A stretch of DNA of 64,000 nt from Mesorhizobium temperatum (GTDB taxonomy: Bacteria; Pseudomonadota; Alphaproteobacteria; Rhizobiales; Rhizobiaceae): contig NZ_NPKJ01000075.1 in assembly GCF_002284575.1 (NCBI RefSeq), forward strand, positions 186,001 to 250,000, read 5' to 3'. Of the stretch, positions 34,248-43,270 are shown one piece after another. Below the pieces are notes generated by a model, which was given only the letters and a program-made list of their open reading frames with translations, was not told where the DNA came from and made no database searches. The number at the start of each line of letters is the position of its first letter. Positions within the stretch are counted from its first letter, which is position 1. Position numbers and translations under genes: made by a program.

Positions 34248-35834
34248 ATGGGAACAGGATTGATAATGGGAAGACGATTGATCCAGGTGCTGGCGGCAAT
34301 CGCCGTGATGGCGTGTGCATTGCCGACGATGGCGCAGGAGCAGCCGAAAACCGGCGGCACGCTCAAGGTCCGCATCAACGCCGATATCCGCGCCACCGAC
34401 GGTCTCAGCCGAGACGCGAACACCGACACGGTGCTGCACCATATCTTTGAGACGCTAGTGGCTTATCGCGCCGATCTCACGGTAGGGCCGGCACTGGCCG
34501 AATCCTGGAAAGTGTCGGACGACGGCAAGACTTATGCCTTCACGCTGCGCGACGGCGCGGCTTTCCACAATGGCGACGCCGTGACCTCATCCGACGTCAA
34601 ATGGAACTGGGATCGCCGCATGGACGCGGCCAACCAGTGGTTCTGCCTTCCGTTCTTCGACGGCAGCCAGGGCCTCAAGGTCGAGCAAGTGGCGACGCCT
34701 GATCCACGCACCGTGGTCTTCACGCTCAACGCGCCGAATGCGCTCTTTCTGGCGCAGCTCGCCAGTGTCCAGTGCAATGGCTGGGTCGCTAGCCCGAAGA
34801 ATGTCGGCGCTGACGGCAAATGGATCGCCGATTCCGCCATCGGCAGCGGCCCGTTCAAGCTGAAGGAATGGGTCAAGGGCCAGTATTTGGAGCTCGAACG
34901 CTTTGCCGACTACAAGCCGGTGAAGGAGGCGCCGAGTGGCTTTGCCGGCAGCCGTGAGGCCTATGTCGACGAGGTGCGCTTCATGGTCATTCCCGACACG
35001 GCGGCGGCGGAGACCGCGCTGTTTGCCGGCGAGCTCGATGTCCTTGCCGATCTTGAATCATCGCGTGTCGAGGAAGCCAAGTCGCGGGGCATGACGGTGC
35101 TGTCGACGCAAGGCCTGTCGTGGACGGCGATCCTGCTACAAACCAAGGATCCGCTGCTGTCGAACGCCAAGATGCGCGCGGCGCTGGCGCATGCCACCGA
35201 CATCAACCAGATCGCCGCCGCCCGCACCAACGGTGTCGCCACGGGAGATCCCTCGGCCGTCGCCCAGGCGAGCTCGTTCTTCGACGACGAATTCCTCAAA
35301 TGGCCGGAATACGACCCGGTCAAGGCCAAGGCACTGCTGGACGAGGCCGGCTACAAGGGCGAGCCGATCAAGATCCAGACCAACACGCGTTATCAGGGCA
35401 TGTATGAGAACGCCGTGCTGCTGCAGGCGATGCTGACGGCCGCGGGCTTCAACGCCCAGCTCGAAGTGCTGGATTGGGCGGCACAACTCGACAATTACCT
35501 TGCCGGCAAATTCCAGATCCAGTCCTTCGGCTATTCGGCGCGTCTCGATCCGTCGCTGATGTATGGCGTCATCCTCGGCGACAAGGCGACCGATCCGACG
35601 GCGCAGTGGGACAGCAAGGAGGCCCTCGACCTCTACACGAAGTCGATGGCCACGACCGACCCCGGGCAACGCAAGGCGCTGTTCAAGCAGCTCCATGCCC
35701 TCATGGCAAAGGATGTGCCGATCCTTGGCCTCTATTACGAGCCATCCGTCGACGCCGTGTCGCCGAAGGTGAAGGGCTATTCGGTATGGCCGGCGGCAAA
35801 CCCCCGCGTATGGGGTGTCTGGAAAAGCGAATAG
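34248..35834 (+). CDS. Peptide/nickel-type ABC solute-binding protein (SBP family 5)
   Basis: A 528-residue periplasmic binding protein. A signal peptide (residues 1-29, hydrophobic core VLAAIAVMACALP, cleavage near TMA-QEQ) precedes a family 5 domain: GGTLKVRINADIRATDGL, YAFTLRDGAAFHNGDAV and NYLAGKFQIQSFGY. GGAGAT precedes the ATG. No permease or ATPase follows: a strong terminator comes right after the gene. The nearest matching permeases are the binding-protein-less Dpp-type operon at 43271-46709, a possible partner. Confidence 0.92.
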   Translation: MGTGLIMGRRLIQVLAAIAVMACALPTMAQEQPKTGGTLKVRINADIRATDGLSRDANTDTVLHHIFETLVAYRADLTVGPALAESWKVSDDGKTYAFTLRDGAAFHNGDAVTSSDVKWNWDRRMDAANQWFCLPFFDGSQGLKVEQVATPDPRTVVFTLNAPNALFLAQLASVQCNGWVASPKNVGADGKWIADSAIGSGPFKLKEWVKGQYLELERFADYKPVKEAPSGFAGSREAYVDEVRFMVIPDTAAAETALFAGELDVLADLESSRVEEAKSRGMTVLSTQGLSWTAILLQTKDPLLSNAKMRAALAHATDINQIAAARTNGVATGDPSAVAQASSFFDDEFLKWPEYDPVKAKALLDEAGYKGEPIKIQTNTRYQGMYENAVLLQAMLTAAGFNAQLEVLDWAAQLDNYLAGKFQIQSFGYSARLDPSLMYGVILGDKATDPTAQWDSKEALDLYTKSMATTDPGQRKALFKQLHALMAKDVPILGLYYEPSVDAVSPKVKGYSVWPAANPRVWGVWKSE

Positions 35835-35856
35835 GAGCTGGCGATTGTCTGTTGCT

Positions 35857-35891
35857 CGAAAGATCGGAGGCGTGTTGCCTCCGATCTTTCG
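35857..35891 (+). terminator. Strong Rho-independent terminator
   Basis: A perfect 15-base inverted repeat, CGAAAGATCGGAGGC and its complement, with a five-base loop GTGTT, followed by TTTG. It lies 23 bases after the stop of the binding-protein gene and closes the hydrolase/binding-protein operon. Confidence 0.8.
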
Positions 35892-35894
35892 TTT

Positions 35895-36480
35895 GAGCTA
35901 CCTGGTGGTGAAAGCCTGACGCTTGGTTCCGGGGCCGTAAACCCGCTCAGGGCGGGAAGGAGACCTAAACTGCTCTCCGACGGCGCGTGTGCGCCAGGAG
36001 CGGTCGTTCGACAGAGATCCGAGCAGCAATGGCCGTTGTGCATGGCCGAAGTGCTTCTGACGTTTAGTATGAGGTGACGGTTGACCGTGGAGGTCTGTGA
36101 CCTAGCTTTGTGACTAGCTTAAAGCTCAGGCGGACCGTCCAGAACCGGAAATGGCGGAATGGTACGCACGGTGGGAGAAACTCTCGGGACGTTGAGATGC
36201 AGAGGTGCAAGTCGGCTTTCAGAGCCTGTGTGCCCTTGGCGGGCGATAATCGGCGGCCACGGCGTCTTCAAGTTTCGATTCAAACAAAAGTCATCTGCGC
36301 CGGCATGTCTATCAGCGCGCGACCGACGCTCCGCCATGCAACAACAATTCGAGCACTGGAGGGACCTCGAAGCAAGTGACAGCTTCCAAAGCGATCAAAG
36401 GCTTTAGCCAGCACCAAGACGAGGGGCCAAACACCGCTTCACGAACTTGAGAATACACCCAAGACCGCACAGGCACGGCA
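35895..36480. other. Long non-coding, structured-looking region; possible group II intron relic
   Basis: About 580 bases with no supported gene. The left part is rich in short self-complementary stretches, for example AACCCGCTCAGGGCGGGAAGG at 35940-35960 and TGGCCGTTGTGCATGGCCGAA. Segments such as GGTGGGAGAAACTCTCGGGA and TTGAGATGCAGAGGTGCAAG recall the RNA part of bacterial group II introns to me, but no reverse-transcriptase frame is present and I cannot fold or align it here. An unannotated structured RNA is the other reading. Confidence 0.3.
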
Positions 36481-38583
36481 ATGTCAAATCCTCTTGCCGA
36501 AATTTACGCAAGCGACGCAGATCTCGCCATCCTGGGCGGAATAGCAACATTTGCCTCGGTGGGCCTCTATCTTGTGCTCCGGCGTATCCTTATCGCGGTG
36601 CAACGGCGTCGCCTTAAATCAGATGCGAGCGAAGGTGGATCTGGCCTCCCCGAGGAGGAGGTTTCTTGGGATTGGGAAAGCCCGGTCGACCTTGCAACCG
36701 AGCCGGCTTCTTCTTCTCAGGTTGCCGTGCCCTCAGACCCGGCAGACCTGGATATTCGGCGTCAGGATGCCAATTGCCTTCGGTTCGGGGTGCGAATCGA
36801 GTATTTCGACGTAATCTCCGAAGCTTGCGAGAGCTCGTCTGTGACCCAGACCAACGCTTTCGCTTCCGCGACGAACATAGCGCAATTCGGCCGACTTGCG
36901 ACATCGATCAGGGAAATCGCTGGCTATGTTCATAGGCAGGTGGCGGCTAATGTTGCCGCCCTAACTAGTCCAGTATTGAGGGCTCTGAGCCGTATGCCGA
37001 CACAACTCGCCCTCGCGGAGGATCCCGACCCCACCACAGCGACGGCCTCACCTCCTCGCGTTCGCAGGCCGATCGGTCTTGTGCCCCGCTTTGGCGTCGC
37101 CGCAATCTGTCTGGCCGTGCCGCTTAGCTATGCGATGACGAGACAAAACTGGGTCGAAAGCGCCCCCGCCATTTCGCGGATCCAGGGCAACGCCAATCCG
37201 GACCTTTCGCGACCCATCGAGCTTCCGGCGAGTGCTGCATTAGATGTGCGTGGGCCAGCCCAGGGAGACGAGCGCACGAGTGTCGAATTGCTCAGCCCGG
37301 ATCTCACGGCTGCCCGGGCGCAAGTCGGAGCAGCTGCTGCTCAGGCAGCCGCAGCGAGGGAATTGGCCGGCCAGGAGCACCAGGCGGCGGAAGGCGAGCG
37401 CGCCAGGAGCGCCGCTCTGCAGCGAGCGCTGCGCGAGTCGCGCAAGGAGATCGACGCGCTGAGGACAAGCATGGCAGCCGCCGATAGCGTACTCCAGGAG
37501 CAATTGCGCAACGAGCTCGCGGCAGCCCGCACAGTTGACGCATTGCGGCGCATTGCGGGAGATACCCGCACGAAGCTGCGCGAGGCCACCAACTATGTCT
37601 TTACGGAGGTGCCCGCTGCTCATCTGGAGCGTCAGCGAGCCGGATGGGTGGCGCGCGATCTATCGCGAGCGCAGGCGCAAATTGAACAGCTTGAGGCCGA
37701 GGCCGCCGAGGATCGCGCCAAGGCCAAGGCTTCGCTGGCGCAAGCGACCGGAATGCTCGACGACGAACGCCGGAAGTCAGAGGACCTTCGTGGCGACCTC
37801 GCCGAAGTGAAACTGTCCAATGCCGCGCTCCTGGAGCGCGCCGACGCGGCTGAGCAGGAACGGACCGATGCAGTCACAGCGAGAGAACGAGTGGAGCAGA
37901 CCGCAGCCGAGACGGAGGGCGCGCTGGCTCGAGAACGCGCTGCAGCAGCGTCGATTCGTGAGGAGCTGAAAAAAGCTCGCCTCGAGCGCGACGCGGCTGA
38001 ACAGGAACGAGCCAGAGCAGTCTCAGCGAGAAAGCGTGCCGAGCAGACTGCAACCGAGACAGCGCAGGCTTTGGCGTTAGAACGCGCTGCAGCAGTCTCG
38101 ACGCGAGAGGAGCTGAAAAAAACTCGCCTCGAGCGCGACAGAGCAGTCACAGCGAGAGAACGAGTGGAGCAGACTGCAACCGAGACGGCGCAGGCTCTGG
38201 CACGAGAACGCGCTGCGGCAGTCTCGACCCATGAGGACCTCGATAAAGCTCGCCTCGAACGCGACGCCGCCCGAGCACTTTTGGTAGGGGTCGCCAGGCT
38301 GAAGGAGGCTTTGGACAAGCAACGTGAAGTCACTGTTTCTCTTGCCCGCGACCTGGCCGCCGCGCGCGCGGACAATGACGGGCTCAGGGCTGAGCGTCGC
38401 AGCGCCCAGATTGAGCCGCCGTTGAAGCCGCGCGCTGGCCGCGCGGCAGCCGCTGCCGGCGGGTTGAAGGCTGTCAGCCAGAAGACTGCACGCAGCAAGG
38501 TTCGCAACCCGTCGCGGATTGCCCGGGTGCGTTCTCTCACACTTCCCTATCCCCTCAGGCCAAGACAAGCGACGTTGGAGTGA
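36481..38583 (+). CDS. Large coiled-coil membrane protein with internal repeats
   Basis: A 700-residue protein of no family I recognise. One hydrophobic segment near the N-terminus (about residues 17-36) and a second at about 200-218 (FGVAAICLAVPLSYAM) suggest a two-pass anchor. From about residue 270 to 640 the chain is an almost unbroken Ala/Glu/Arg-rich coiled coil with near-identical repeats (residues about 452-598). The tail is Lys/Arg-rich and basic (KPRAGRAAAAAGGLKAVSQ). The layout suggests a membrane-anchored filament or tether, perhaps binding DNA or cell wall with its basic end. It stands alone, and the ribosome site is poor. Confidence 0.7.
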   Translation: MSNPLAEIYASDADLAILGGIATFASVGLYLVLRRILIAVQRRRLKSDASEGGSGLPEEEVSWDWESPVDLATEPASSSQVAVPSDPADLDIRRQDANCLRFGVRIEYFDVISEACESSSVTQTNAFASATNIAQFGRLATSIREIAGYVHRQVAANVAALTSPVLRALSRMPTQLALAEDPDPTTATASPPRVRRPIGLVPRFGVAAICLAVPLSYAMTRQNWVESAPAISRIQGNANPDLSRPIELPASAALDVRGPAQGDERTSVELLSPDLTAARAQVGAAAAQAAAARELAGQEHQAAEGERARSAALQRALRESRKEIDALRTSMAAADSVLQEQLRNELAAARTVDALRRIAGDTRTKLREATNYVFTEVPAAHLERQRAGWVARDLSRAQAQIEQLEAEAAEDRAKAKASLAQATGMLDDERRKSEDLRGDLAEVKLSNAALLERADAAEQERTDAVTARERVEQTAAETEGALARERAAAASIREELKKARLERDAAEQERARAVSARKRAEQTATETAQALALERAAAVSTREELKKTRLERDRAVTARERVEQTATETAQALARERAAAVSTHEDLDKARLERDAARALLVGVARLKEALDKQREVTVSLARDLAAARADNDGLRAERRSAQIEPPLKPRAGRAAAAAGGLKAVSQKTARSKVRNPSRIARVRSLTLPYPLRPRQATLE
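37834..38273 (+). repeat. Internal tandem repeats of the coiled-coil gene
   Basis: Three near-identical units of about 40-50 codons. Each carries VEQTA-ETxxALAxERAAA or AEQTATETAQALALERAAA, then SxREELKK-RLERD. The third unit lacks the AAEQERA segment. The high DNA identity (for example GAACGCGCTGCAGCAG recurring) indicates recent expansion or gene conversion. Confidence 0.75.
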
Positions 38584-38666
38584 CTTCCAAACAACTGCGC
38601 GGTCCTCCTGTTGAAGGCCCAGGGTCTTTGAGATCATTGCCTCACGTGTGTATTGCGAGAGTAGGC

Positions 38667-38703
38667 CAGGATGAATCGAATCACCCCATTCGAATTCATC
38701 CTG
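38667..38703. terminator. Hairpin between converging genes
   Basis: CAGGATGAATCGAAT and ATTCGAATTCATCCTG pair almost perfectly around a six-base loop, with GAGAG/CTCTC outside. It sits between two convergent genes and could end both transcripts, but no T-run follows on either side. Confidence 0.4.
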
Positions 38704-38734
38704 CTCTCGTCGGCGAGGAGTTCTGCGCGATACG

Positions 38735-39379
38735 CTATGTCAGCCCGATCACCCTGCCTGTCGCGTTCAATTCGCATTTGATCGGCGCCTGCCGCGTCTC
38801 CACGTTGCCTTGCCGTCCATAGTCGATGCTGACCTCAACGGGAGCCGAGATCGTATCCGGGCTCAACCGACGTATGGAACCTGCGCTGCTGACGCGCACA
38901 CTGGTCGCGCCAAACGGGGCGGCGGCCGACTCGATTGCATCATGGCAGGCGCGAACGACTTCATCCGGGACGCCCGGCAGCGCCTTGATTGGACTGACCG
39001 TCGATGGACTGTTGCTGGCGCTGGGAGGCTGGAGGTTGGCCGGGAGGTCGAGCGACCGTCCGGCTCCTGCGGACCGGGCGACACTGACGGCAGTGGCGGC
39101 CGTAATTGCCGCCACTGCCGCCGTTGCAGCGGTGCTGGTCCCATCGTCATCCACCGGTGACCTACTGCTGGAGCCGTCAGGTCCTTTGTGCGCGCCGCCT
39201 TTGCGGCCTTCACCGTGATGGCTGCCAGCGCTATTGCCTCCGCCACCATGGCTGCCAGCGCTATTGCCTCCGCCGCGCTCGCCGCCGGCGGCAGCTCCTG
39301 CGCAAGCTACCGCGATCGAGCACACGAATGCGAAATATACCCAGCTGGATCCAGGGGATTGACGCACGACCACCTCCAT
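38735..39379 (-). CDS. Gly/Ala/Ser-rich exported protein
   Basis: A 214-residue protein when started at MEVVVRQSPGSSWV. The N-terminal hydrophobic segment WVYFAFVCSIAVACAGAAA can be a signal peptide or, less surely, a lipoprotein leader with Cys at AVAC. A Gly/Ser/His-rich low-complexity stretch follows, with a twice-repeated GGNSAGSH, then an Ala/Thr-rich hydrophobic stretch and a more ordinary C-terminal domain of about 90 residues (IKALPGVPDEVVRACHDAI...). The start is uncertain: no Shine-Dalgarno, and a GTG at 39472 is possible. I do not recognise the family. Confidence 0.5.
   Translation of the reverse strand: MEVVVRQSPGSSWVYFAFVCSIAVACAGAAAGGERGGGNSAGSHGGGGNSAGSHHGEGRKGGAHKGPDGSSSRSPVDDDGTSTAATAAVAAITAATAVSVARSAGAGRSLDLPANLQPPSASNSPSTVSPIKALPGVPDEVVRACHDAIESAAAPFGATSVRVSSAGSIRRLSPDTISAPVEVSIDYGRQGNVETRQAPIKCELNATGRVIGLT
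39218..39274. repeat. Direct repeat inside the Gly-rich gene
   Basis: A 27-base unit starting ATGGCTGCCAGCGCTATTG occurs exactly twice with a 30-base period, encoding the repeated GGNSAGSH on the minus strand. It is prone to slippage. Confidence 0.8.
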
Positions 39380-39576
39380 AAAGTGCGTCGGTCGAACCGT
39401 CTTTCCGCGGCATGCAGTCAGGACGGCGCAACCGCCGCCGCCCCCAGGCAAACTCGCGACTAAGGCGCCCACGGGAGGTAACTAGGGGATGAATCCGGTG
39501 TATCAAGGACGCGGGTACGTGGTAGTGGCCTCGCACGGGACGCGAATTGACCGGACGGTCATGGTCGGGACCGGTC

Positions 39577-41184
39577 TCATGGATTGCCTCTCGATGACCA
39601 TTCACCATCAAGAAGCCAGGTGTCATCGAACTCGGTAGTCCCGGTAGCCACATCGCACGATGCGATCACCGTCGTATGCGTGGCTCGCGCGCACGCAAGA
39701 ACGGCGGCAAGCAAATCCCGATCCTTGCAAACATCGACATCATCGATCAGAAGCACGGCTGCCGCTCGGACCAGCGCTCGCGCTGCCCGGATCCGGGCAG
39801 CCAGCATGGGATTGACGCTGTGAGGCGGCTCCAGTCGCCCCTGACCACATTCCGAAGCCCCATCGGCCGCCAGGCCGCACAGCGACGCAATGGCGACTAT
39901 TTCTTCCTGGAGGGTCGCTGAGGGCGCGCCGATCGCGATGTTCTCGGCTATGGTTGCGCGCATCAGCGGGATCGCCGGAGATAAGAGGGTGATTGCACGG
40001 CGCCGGTCGCGTCGCGAGACCTTGTCGAGAGGAATGTCGTCAAGGAAAATCGCAAGACCGTTACTTTCCTCGATTCCGGCGACACTGGCAAACAGGGCGC
40101 TGCGTGCTTCCGCTGTGTCGCCGCGAAGCAGAATCATGGCACCGGGCGCTGCCTCCAGAACACGTGACGGCTTGCCGTTCGAGCAACGAAGTTCGACGCG
40201 CAGCCGCCGGCCCACCGCCAATCGCGGCAGAGGAACCGGATCCTCAGGATCCGGAAGGACTGGCATTGCAAGGACCGACGCAATCCGGCGACGTGACTCG
40301 ACATAGGCCAGCCGATAGTCGGCGGCGCGAGCAAGGTCGGAAAGTTGTGCAACCGTCAAGCCGGCAAGGAGCAGGAGAGTGCTGAGCTCGCCGGCAGGCA
40401 TCACCGGACCGCTCGGTGCCGCATAGGCCGCAAGGATCGCGATGATGACCGGTATGACGAAATCGCTGGATGCACGGGCGGCACCCGACCACCCGGCCCG
40501 GCGAACGAGCCACTCGTTGAGAGCCTCCGACATCCGGTCGATCTTGCGCGCGGCCGGTCCGCTTCTTCCGAAGTGGGCAAATGTTGCTCGGGTGAGGACG
40601 ACATCTCCGAGACGGCCGGCAAGGCGTCCCCGCCGACGGCGGCTTTCGCGAATGGCACGATGCAGGAACGGCAGGGCGACAAGGGTGACAGCGGACCAGA
40701 CAAGAACGCCGGCAAGCAGGAACGACGCAACGCCGGGCGCAAGCCAAAAAGCGCCAAGCACGATGAGGACAACGGAGGGGCCCGCGACAAAGAGGGAGGC
40801 GACGCCGTCCGCCAGCCAGGACCTGATGGCGGAAAGGTCGGTGATCAGGCGAGTCATGACGAGGCCGAGACGGGTCCGGCCGGCCGTCGGCGGCAGCGTG
40901 AAGAGTTGCTCGACCAGCAGCCCGCGGACCTCGCGCACATAGTCCAGCGCAAAAGCCGCCCCTTGCCGTCGTTGCAGCACCCTGAGTGAGAACAGGGTGA
41001 TGCCGAGCGAAAGGCTGGCCGCACCGATCAGCCAGCCTTGATCGATCGCCTGCCGCCCCCCGGAAACCGCCGCGCCGACGATCGCGACAAGCGCGAGCGA
41101 AGCGGCCGCCTGGGCAAAGCCGTTGGCTATGAGAACCGCCAAAGCGCCCATTCGTGCGCGGGTCAGGATTCCTGGAAGGCGCAT
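39577..41184 (-). CDS. ABC exporter-like protein with degenerate ATPase domain
   Basis: A 535-residue half-transporter. Residues 1 to about 300 form an ABC type I exporter membrane domain with six hydrophobic segments. The C-terminal part aligns by order with an ABC ATPase but has lost key residues: the Walker A position reads LLRGDTAEARSA (352-363), with no GKS/T; the Q-loop stretch SPAIPLMRATIAENI lacks the Gln; the signature LSGGQ is HSVNP (455-459); the H-loop reads ASCDV. Walker B survives as VLLIDDVD with Asp for the catalytic Glu. It overlaps the P-loop NTPase gene by 22 bases; the start has GGAGGTG five bases upstream. It is probably unable to hydrolyse ATP itself. Confidence 0.85.
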   Translation of the reverse strand: MRLPGILTRARMGALAVLIANGFAQAAASLALVAIVGAAVSGGRQAIDQGWLIGAASLSLGITLFSLRVLQRRQGAAFALDYVREVRGLLVEQLFTLPPTAGRTRLGLVMTRLITDLSAIRSWLADGVASLFVAGPSVVLIVLGAFWLAPGVASFLLAGVLVWSAVTLVALPFLHRAIRESRRRRGRLAGRLGDVVLTRATFAHFGRSGPAARKIDRMSEALNEWLVRRAGWSGAARASSDFVIPVIIAILAAYAAPSGPVMPAGELSTLLLLAGLTVAQLSDLARAADYRLAYVESRRRIASVLAMPVLPDPEDPVPLPRLAVGRRLRVELRCSNGKPSRVLEAAPGAMILLRGDTAEARSALFASVAGIEESNGLAIFLDDIPLDKVSRRDRRRAITLLSPAIPLMRATIAENIAIGAPSATLQEEIVAIASLCGLAADGASECGQGRLEPPHSVNPMLAARIRAARALVRAAAVLLIDDVDVCKDRDLLAAVLACARATHTTVIASCDVATGTTEFDDTWLLDGEWSSRGNP

Positions 41185-42245
41185 TGGGCACCTCCAGCGA
41201 TCACCATCAGGCGCGGCTTCGAAATCCCGGAGACGATGCTTGCCGCAGTCGCCGGATCGGAGAGTTCCTCGACACCATAGACAGGGACGTTGGCAACGCC
41301 AGCCTCTCTCCGTGCCAATGGCGAGCGCGTCAGCAGCCCACTGATCCCGAGCACGTCGTGGCCGAGGTCGCGCAGCCATTCGCAGCCAGCAACCGCCCCC
41401 ATCGCATCTCCGGCGGCAAACAGCACACCGCTGGTCAGCTTGCGGAATTCCAGAGACTTCGACAGAGCGGCCGTCTCGGGCTGGAATAATCCGTCCGCGA
41501 CCTCCAGGACCGTGATTTCTGCTCCGGCAGCGGCAAGCGAGTTGAGCAACTCCTGCGCGCCCTGCACGAGGGCATCGATCGGAGCAAGGTAGGTCGTGGC
41601 AAAGCCGGCATCGGTGAAATCGAGCGCGGCGCACGCTCCGGCATCCACCATGGCCCAGAGGTCATTGCCGGCGCCGGTTCCGGTCACCTTTGCCGCACCA
41701 ACCGCGAAACCTGCCTTGACGAGCCCCTGCACGAGGCTTGCAGCTGTTGTCGTCTTGCCCGAATTCATCGAAGTTCCGTAAATAACGATTGCCGGCGGCG
41801 TGAGCCGCGCCGGCTGCGGCGCGACCGCAAAGTCAGCAACGTTCAGAACGCGGCCGCTCAAATCGGTGACGAGGCCGAGCGGCACGATCGCGGTCGGAAA
41901 CATAGTTTTGTCGTGCCACGCCGTCGCCCGCGAGGCCACTCCGCCTGCCGCCACCATATGGCACGGCCCGAGATCTCGCGGCACGATCGCCTCGAACTGA
42001 TCGGGGGCGTAGCGGTTGCCGTAGGCCAGGACGATTTCGTCCGTTGTGGCAAGTGCCGCCTTGCGCCCCGAGAGCAGCTCGACTGCCTTATGGTGACCGA
42101 GCGCCTCAATCCGCGCGAGCACCAGGTCGCCTGCCTTCGGTTCGGTGGGAGGCGGAAGCAACATCTGCATGCGCTCGACGGGTATACGGCGGGTCGTGAA
42201 AGCCCGTTTGGCCTTGGCAATGCGTGCGGAGTCGAGAATTTCCAT
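41163..42245 (-). CDS. P-loop NTPase, MobB/dethiobiotin-synthase-like fold suspected
   Basis: A 360-residue soluble protein. An N-terminal domain of about 145 residues (AGDLVLARIEALGHHKAVELL, NRYAPDQFEAIVPRDLGPCH) is unknown to me. A nucleotide-binding domain then opens with YGTSMNSGKTTTAAS (P-loop at 157-166) and continues with KVTGTGAGNDLW and ITVLEVADGLFQPET. The SxNSGKTT loop and layout recall P-loop proteins that act on small molecules (MobB, BioD, DUF1611) rather than motor ATPases. It is translationally coupled to the degenerate exporter downstream. GAGGAG precedes the ATG. Function unknown. Confidence 0.75.
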   Translation of the reverse strand: MEILDSARIAKAKRAFTTRRIPVERMQMLLPPPTEPKAGDLVLARIEALGHHKAVELLSGRKAALATTDEIVLAYGNRYAPDQFEAIVPRDLGPCHMVAAGGVASRATAWHDKTMFPTAIVPLGLVTDLSGRVLNVADFAVAPQPARLTPPAIVIYGTSMNSGKTTTAASLVQGLVKAGFAVGAAKVTGTGAGNDLWAMVDAGACAALDFTDAGFATTYLAPIDALVQGAQELLNSLAAAGAEITVLEVADGLFQPETAALSKSLEFRKLTSGVLFAAGDAMGAVAGCEWLRDLGHDVLGISGLLTRSPLARREAGVANVPVYGVEELSDPATAASIVSGISKPRLMVIAGGAQCAFQES

Positions 42246-42507
42246 AGTGGTCTCCTCAATAGGCGCCCGAGGGGCGCGATGCGGGAGGGAGAACGTGGAC
42301 GAACCAGAATTATTCTCGGCGAAGTTGCAATTTTTTCCGCGTTTTCAGAAGGCTCAGCCGGTCGGGTGTCTGCTTAGGATTCGATTTTGTACGCCGACGA
42401 ATGGTGGGGGGCAAAGGCGGTATTCCGTTTCGGGTACCAAGCGTCAGGTTTTGACCGCTAGCGCCATGACGTAGCGCCGTCCGGCATCATCGAAAACTGG
42501 AAGAAGG

Positions 42508-43245
42508 TCAGGCTTCGTTCAAGGTGACCTGGTCGCCCAGCCTGATCTTGCCCGGCTGCACGATCTGACAGAGCGCGCCGAAGCCGCCTTCGCCATGGCG
42601 CGCTATGGTTTGCAGCACTGCCGGTTCGAAGGCGAGATCGCGTTGCGCCAGCGCCGTGAAGGTGCAGCGCGCGCACGATTCCGAAATCACGATGCGCGCC
42701 TCGCCGATCGAAAGCACTTTGCCGATGATCTGCTGCTCGACAAAACCGTCCTGCGAAGCGTCGGTCTCGATGACGATGTTGGGCCGGAACCGCCTGGAAT
42801 CCACTTGCGACGGATCCGCAAGCAGGCCGGCAAGCCTGTTCATCGAGGCTGTCGTGACGATGTGGATGTCGGCGCGCTGATAGCGTGGCGCGATATGATC
42901 CTGGGCTTCCGAGCCGAAGGGGACGTGTGGGTGCAGCGACGCCGGGAAATCGAGGAAGGCCGAAACCATCTCGCCTGCCAGGCTGGAGCCGGCATCGATC
43001 CAGGAGCCATCATCCGATCCGATTTCTGGCCGGTCGCCCTTCAGCCTTGCAAGAAGGTTCGGCAGCGGCCGCCAATGTTTTCGCTTCTCCGGCGCGGCAA
43101 CAATTCCATCGCGCCGGTCGACGATGCCCCAGATCCGGTCGCCAGGTATCCCGCCCTCCACAAGCTCCGTCCCGTCCAGCCGTTCGCCGCCCATCGAACT
43201 GACGGGATATCGCCAGATCTCCTTGATATGGCCGAACGGTGTCAT
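42508..43245 (-). CDS. MOSC domain protein
   Basis: A 245-residue protein: an N-terminal MOSC_N beta-barrel (GHIKEIWRYPVSSMGGERLD, GIPGDRIWGIVDRRDG) followed by a MOSC domain with the conserved cysteine in ISESCARCTFTAL. These proteins handle molybdenum cofactor or sulfur, as in MOCO sulfurases, mARC and YcbX/YiiM. It lies upstream on the same strand as the P-loop NTPase gene but 262 bases away (42246-42507), a gap holding only a short GCGCCC/GGGCGC hairpin at 42263-42277, so an operon is doubtful. The MobB-like look of that neighbour makes a cofactor link tempting but unproven. Confidence 0.88.
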   Translation of the reverse strand: MTPFGHIKEIWRYPVSSMGGERLDGTELVEGGIPGDRIWGIVDRRDGIVAAPEKRKHWRPLPNLLARLKGDRPEIGSDDGSWIDAGSSLAGEMVSAFLDFPASLHPHVPFGSEAQDHIAPRYQRADIHIVTTASMNRLAGLLADPSQVDSRRFRPNIVIETDASQDGFVEQQIIGKVLSIGEARIVISESCARCTFTALAQRDLAFEPAVLQTIARHGEGGFGALCQIVQPGKIRLGDQVTLNEA

Positions 43246-43270
43246 GATTGGGAGACGATCCGTGTCGCCG

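Noticed and set aside
41184..41634. N-terminal extension of the degenerate exporter by 150 residues
   Set aside because: The extension overlaps the coupled NTPase in another frame, is Arg/Cys-rich nonsense, and a start with GGAGGTG exists at 41184.
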